A DNA stretch of 5,745 bases. It comes from an uncultured Oscillospiraceae bacterium. Its GTDB lineage: Bacteria > Bacillota > Clostridia > Oscillospirales > Ruminococcaceae. The stretch spans positions 1 to 5,745 of the forward strand of contig CAKSZX010000016.1 in the NCBI GenBank assembly GCA_934526065.1. Direction: 5' to 3'. The translations under genes and the position numbers were made by a program. The notes beneath the pieces are model-generated. The model worked only from the letters and a program-made list of their open reading frames with translations, did no database searches and had not been told where the DNA came from. Positions 5,426 through 5,745 of the stretch are shown one piece after another (within the stretch, counting starts at the first letter, position 1; each line of letters begins with the position of its first letter).

Positions 5426-5491
5426 ATGACATTCACAAGATTTTTAAAAGAAGCCGCACAGAGCTACTCAAACAAGGTTGAAAATAACTAA
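5426..5491 (+). CDS. Array peptide 1, 21-aa amphipathic peptide
   Basis: ATG to TAA, 21 codons. Residues 1-12 read MTFTRFLKEAAQ and 13-21 read SYSNKVENN. AGAAGG (5411-5416) lies 9 nt before the ATG. Hydrophobic residues at 3, 6, 7, 10, 11, 14 and 18 fall on one face of a helix, with R5, K8, E9, K17 and E19 on the other (net about +1). There is no signal peptide, Cys or GG leader site. Against peptide 2 it has eight mostly conservative changes (F3V, T4S, R5K, L7F, Q12H, Y14F, S15A, E19V), the pattern of a protein-coding gene under constraint. An in-frame GTG at 5396 with AAAGGA (5381-5386) upstream could add ten residues rich in Lys and Arg (MIKQKRRYSK), but the ATG start matches the other units. 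Function unknown. The layout recalls the staphylococcal psm-alpha operon, not its sequence. Confidence 0.7.
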   Translation: MTFTRFLKEAAQSYSNKVENN

Positions 5492-5532
5492 TTGAGTTTA
5501 AGATAGAAAATTAAAGAAAGGGGAAAGTCAAA

Positions 5533-5598
5533 ATGACAGTTTCAAAGTTTTTCAAAGAAGCCGCACACAGCTTTGCAAATAAAGTTGTAAATAACTAA
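5533..5598 (+). CDS. Array peptide 2, 21-aa amphipathic peptide
   Basis: Residues 1-11 read MTVSKFFKEAA and 12-21 read HSFANKVVNN. AAAGGGG (5517-5523) sits 9 nt before the ATG, a strong and well-placed site. V3, F6, F7, A10, A11, F14 and V18 form a continuous hydrophobic stripe in a helix. K5, K8, E9 and K17 give a net charge of about +2. The protein sequence is identical to that of peptide 3. It has no membrane-spanning length, signal peptide or Cys, so it would act in the cytoplasm, at a membrane surface, or outside the cell if exported without a leader. An in-frame TAA at 5512-5514 excludes an N-terminal extension. No known family is recognised. Confidence 0.75.
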   Translation: MTVSKFFKEAAHSFANKVVNN

Positions 5599-5639
5599 TT
5601 GAGTTTAAAATAGAAAATTAAAGAAAGGGGAAAATCAAA

Positions 5640-5705
5640 ATGACAGTTTCAAAGTTTTTCAAAGAAGCAGCACACAGCTTTGCAAATAAAGTTGTAAATA
5701 ACTAA
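5640..5705 (+). CDS. Array peptide 3, 21-aa amphipathic peptide
   Basis: Encodes exactly the same 21 residues as the ORF at 5533-5598. The only base change is C5562 to A5669, silent in an Ala codon. AAAGGGG (5624-5630) lies 9 nt before the ATG. The near identity of units 2 and 3 suggests a recent duplication or ongoing gene conversion, and that more peptide, rather than more variety, was selected here. Function unknown. Confidence 0.75.
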   Translation: MTVSKFFKEAAHSFANKVVNN

Positions 5706-5730
5706 TTGAGTTTAAGATAGAAAATCAAAG

Positions 5731-5737
5731 AAAGGGG
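5731..5737 (+). promoter_or_regulatory. Ribosome site of a fourth array unit cut by the window edge
   Basis: AAAGGGG at 5731-5737 is in register with the sites of units 2 and 3, followed by AAAATCAA up to 5745. The period predicts an ATG at 5747, so the array very likely continues outside the window. Confidence 0.8.
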
Positions 5738-5745
5738 AAAATCAA

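Larger units (their letters stand above)
5426..5745 (+). repeat. Tandem array of 107-bp units, each a 21-codon ORF plus spacer
   Basis: ATGs at 5426, 5533 and 5640 are spaced exactly 107 bp apart (66-bp ORF plus 41-bp spacer), and the next is predicted at 5747, two bases beyond the window. Units 2 and 3 differ at 3 of 106 aligned bases, one of them a synonymous change. Units 1 and 2 differ at 13 of 66 ORF bases but at only 2 of 41 spacer bases. The spacer begins TTGAGTTTAA just after the stop and ends with the AAAGGGG ribosome site of the following ORF. No terminator is seen inside, so the units probably share one transcript. Confidence 0.92.

Noticed and set aside
5426..5705. Tandem type I toxin genes (Ldr- or Ibs-like)
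   Set aside because: The peptides lack a membrane-spanning stretch, and I see no convincing antisense promoter in the short spacers. Not excluded, but not supported.
5426..5745. CRISPR array
   Set aside because: There are no short repeats with unique spacers. The whole 107-bp unit repeats, contains a conserved ORF with a ribosome site, and varies like coding sequence.
102..5745. Link between the 107-bp repeat on the left and the 107-bp period on the right
   Set aside because: The lengths agree by chance. The sequences are unrelated on either strand, and one is a dispersed pair while the other is a tandem array.

Overview
The window looks like a piece of chromosome from an anaerobic, fairly low-GC Clostridia-type bacterium. 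The basis is strong AAAGGAG or AAAGGGG ribosome sites, AT-rich spacers, TTTACA-17-TATAAT promoters, and a large oxygen-sensitive iron-sulfur enzyme of the 2-hydroxyacyl-CoA dehydratase group. The species cannot be named from this sequence.

Left part (1-722, minus strand). The first 28 codons of a peptidase S51 / type 1 glutamine-amidotransferase-like protein run off the left edge. Beyond it is a 61-residue protein with two predicted membrane segments. Each of these genes is preceded by one copy of a 107-bp direct repeat (102-208 and 469-575, five differences). Both copies carry the 3' end of the same broken or unidentified gene, and its stop codon overlaps the start of the following gene. This stretch looks rearranged.

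Middle (714-5200, plus strand). Two promoters in series (714-742 and 791-819) lead into a two-gene operon. The first gene (894-3854, 986 aa) has two BadF/HgdC-type ATPase modules, a four-Cys segment, a DUF2229-type region and an HgdA/B-like tail. The second gene (3854-5146, 430 aa) is an HgdB-like dehydratase subunit and overlaps the first by one base (TAATG). Together they resemble the roughly 1400-residue 'acyl-CoA dehydratase activase-related' proteins of clostridia, here split in two. The ATPase part should use ATP to push an electron onto the iron-sulfur centre of the dehydratase-like part. The substrate is unknown. A clear intrinsic terminator ends the operon at 5171-5200.

Right part (5201-5745, plus strand). 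This is the most unusual region. After an AT-rich spacer comes a perfect -10 box with no good -35, preceded by the palindrome GTGACTAAGTCAC. An identical 16-bp copy of that palindrome lies just after the dehydratase stop. The promoter leads into a tandem array with an exact 107-bp period. Each unit is a 21-codon ORF with its own Shine-Dalgarno plus a 41-bp spacer. Three ORFs are complete, and the ribosome site of a fourth is cut by the window edge. The encoded peptides are small amphipathic helices with no signal peptide, no cysteine and no double-glycine leader. Nothing in the sequence ties them to the dehydratase operon except the shared palindrome. They are the best candidate for an undescribed system here.
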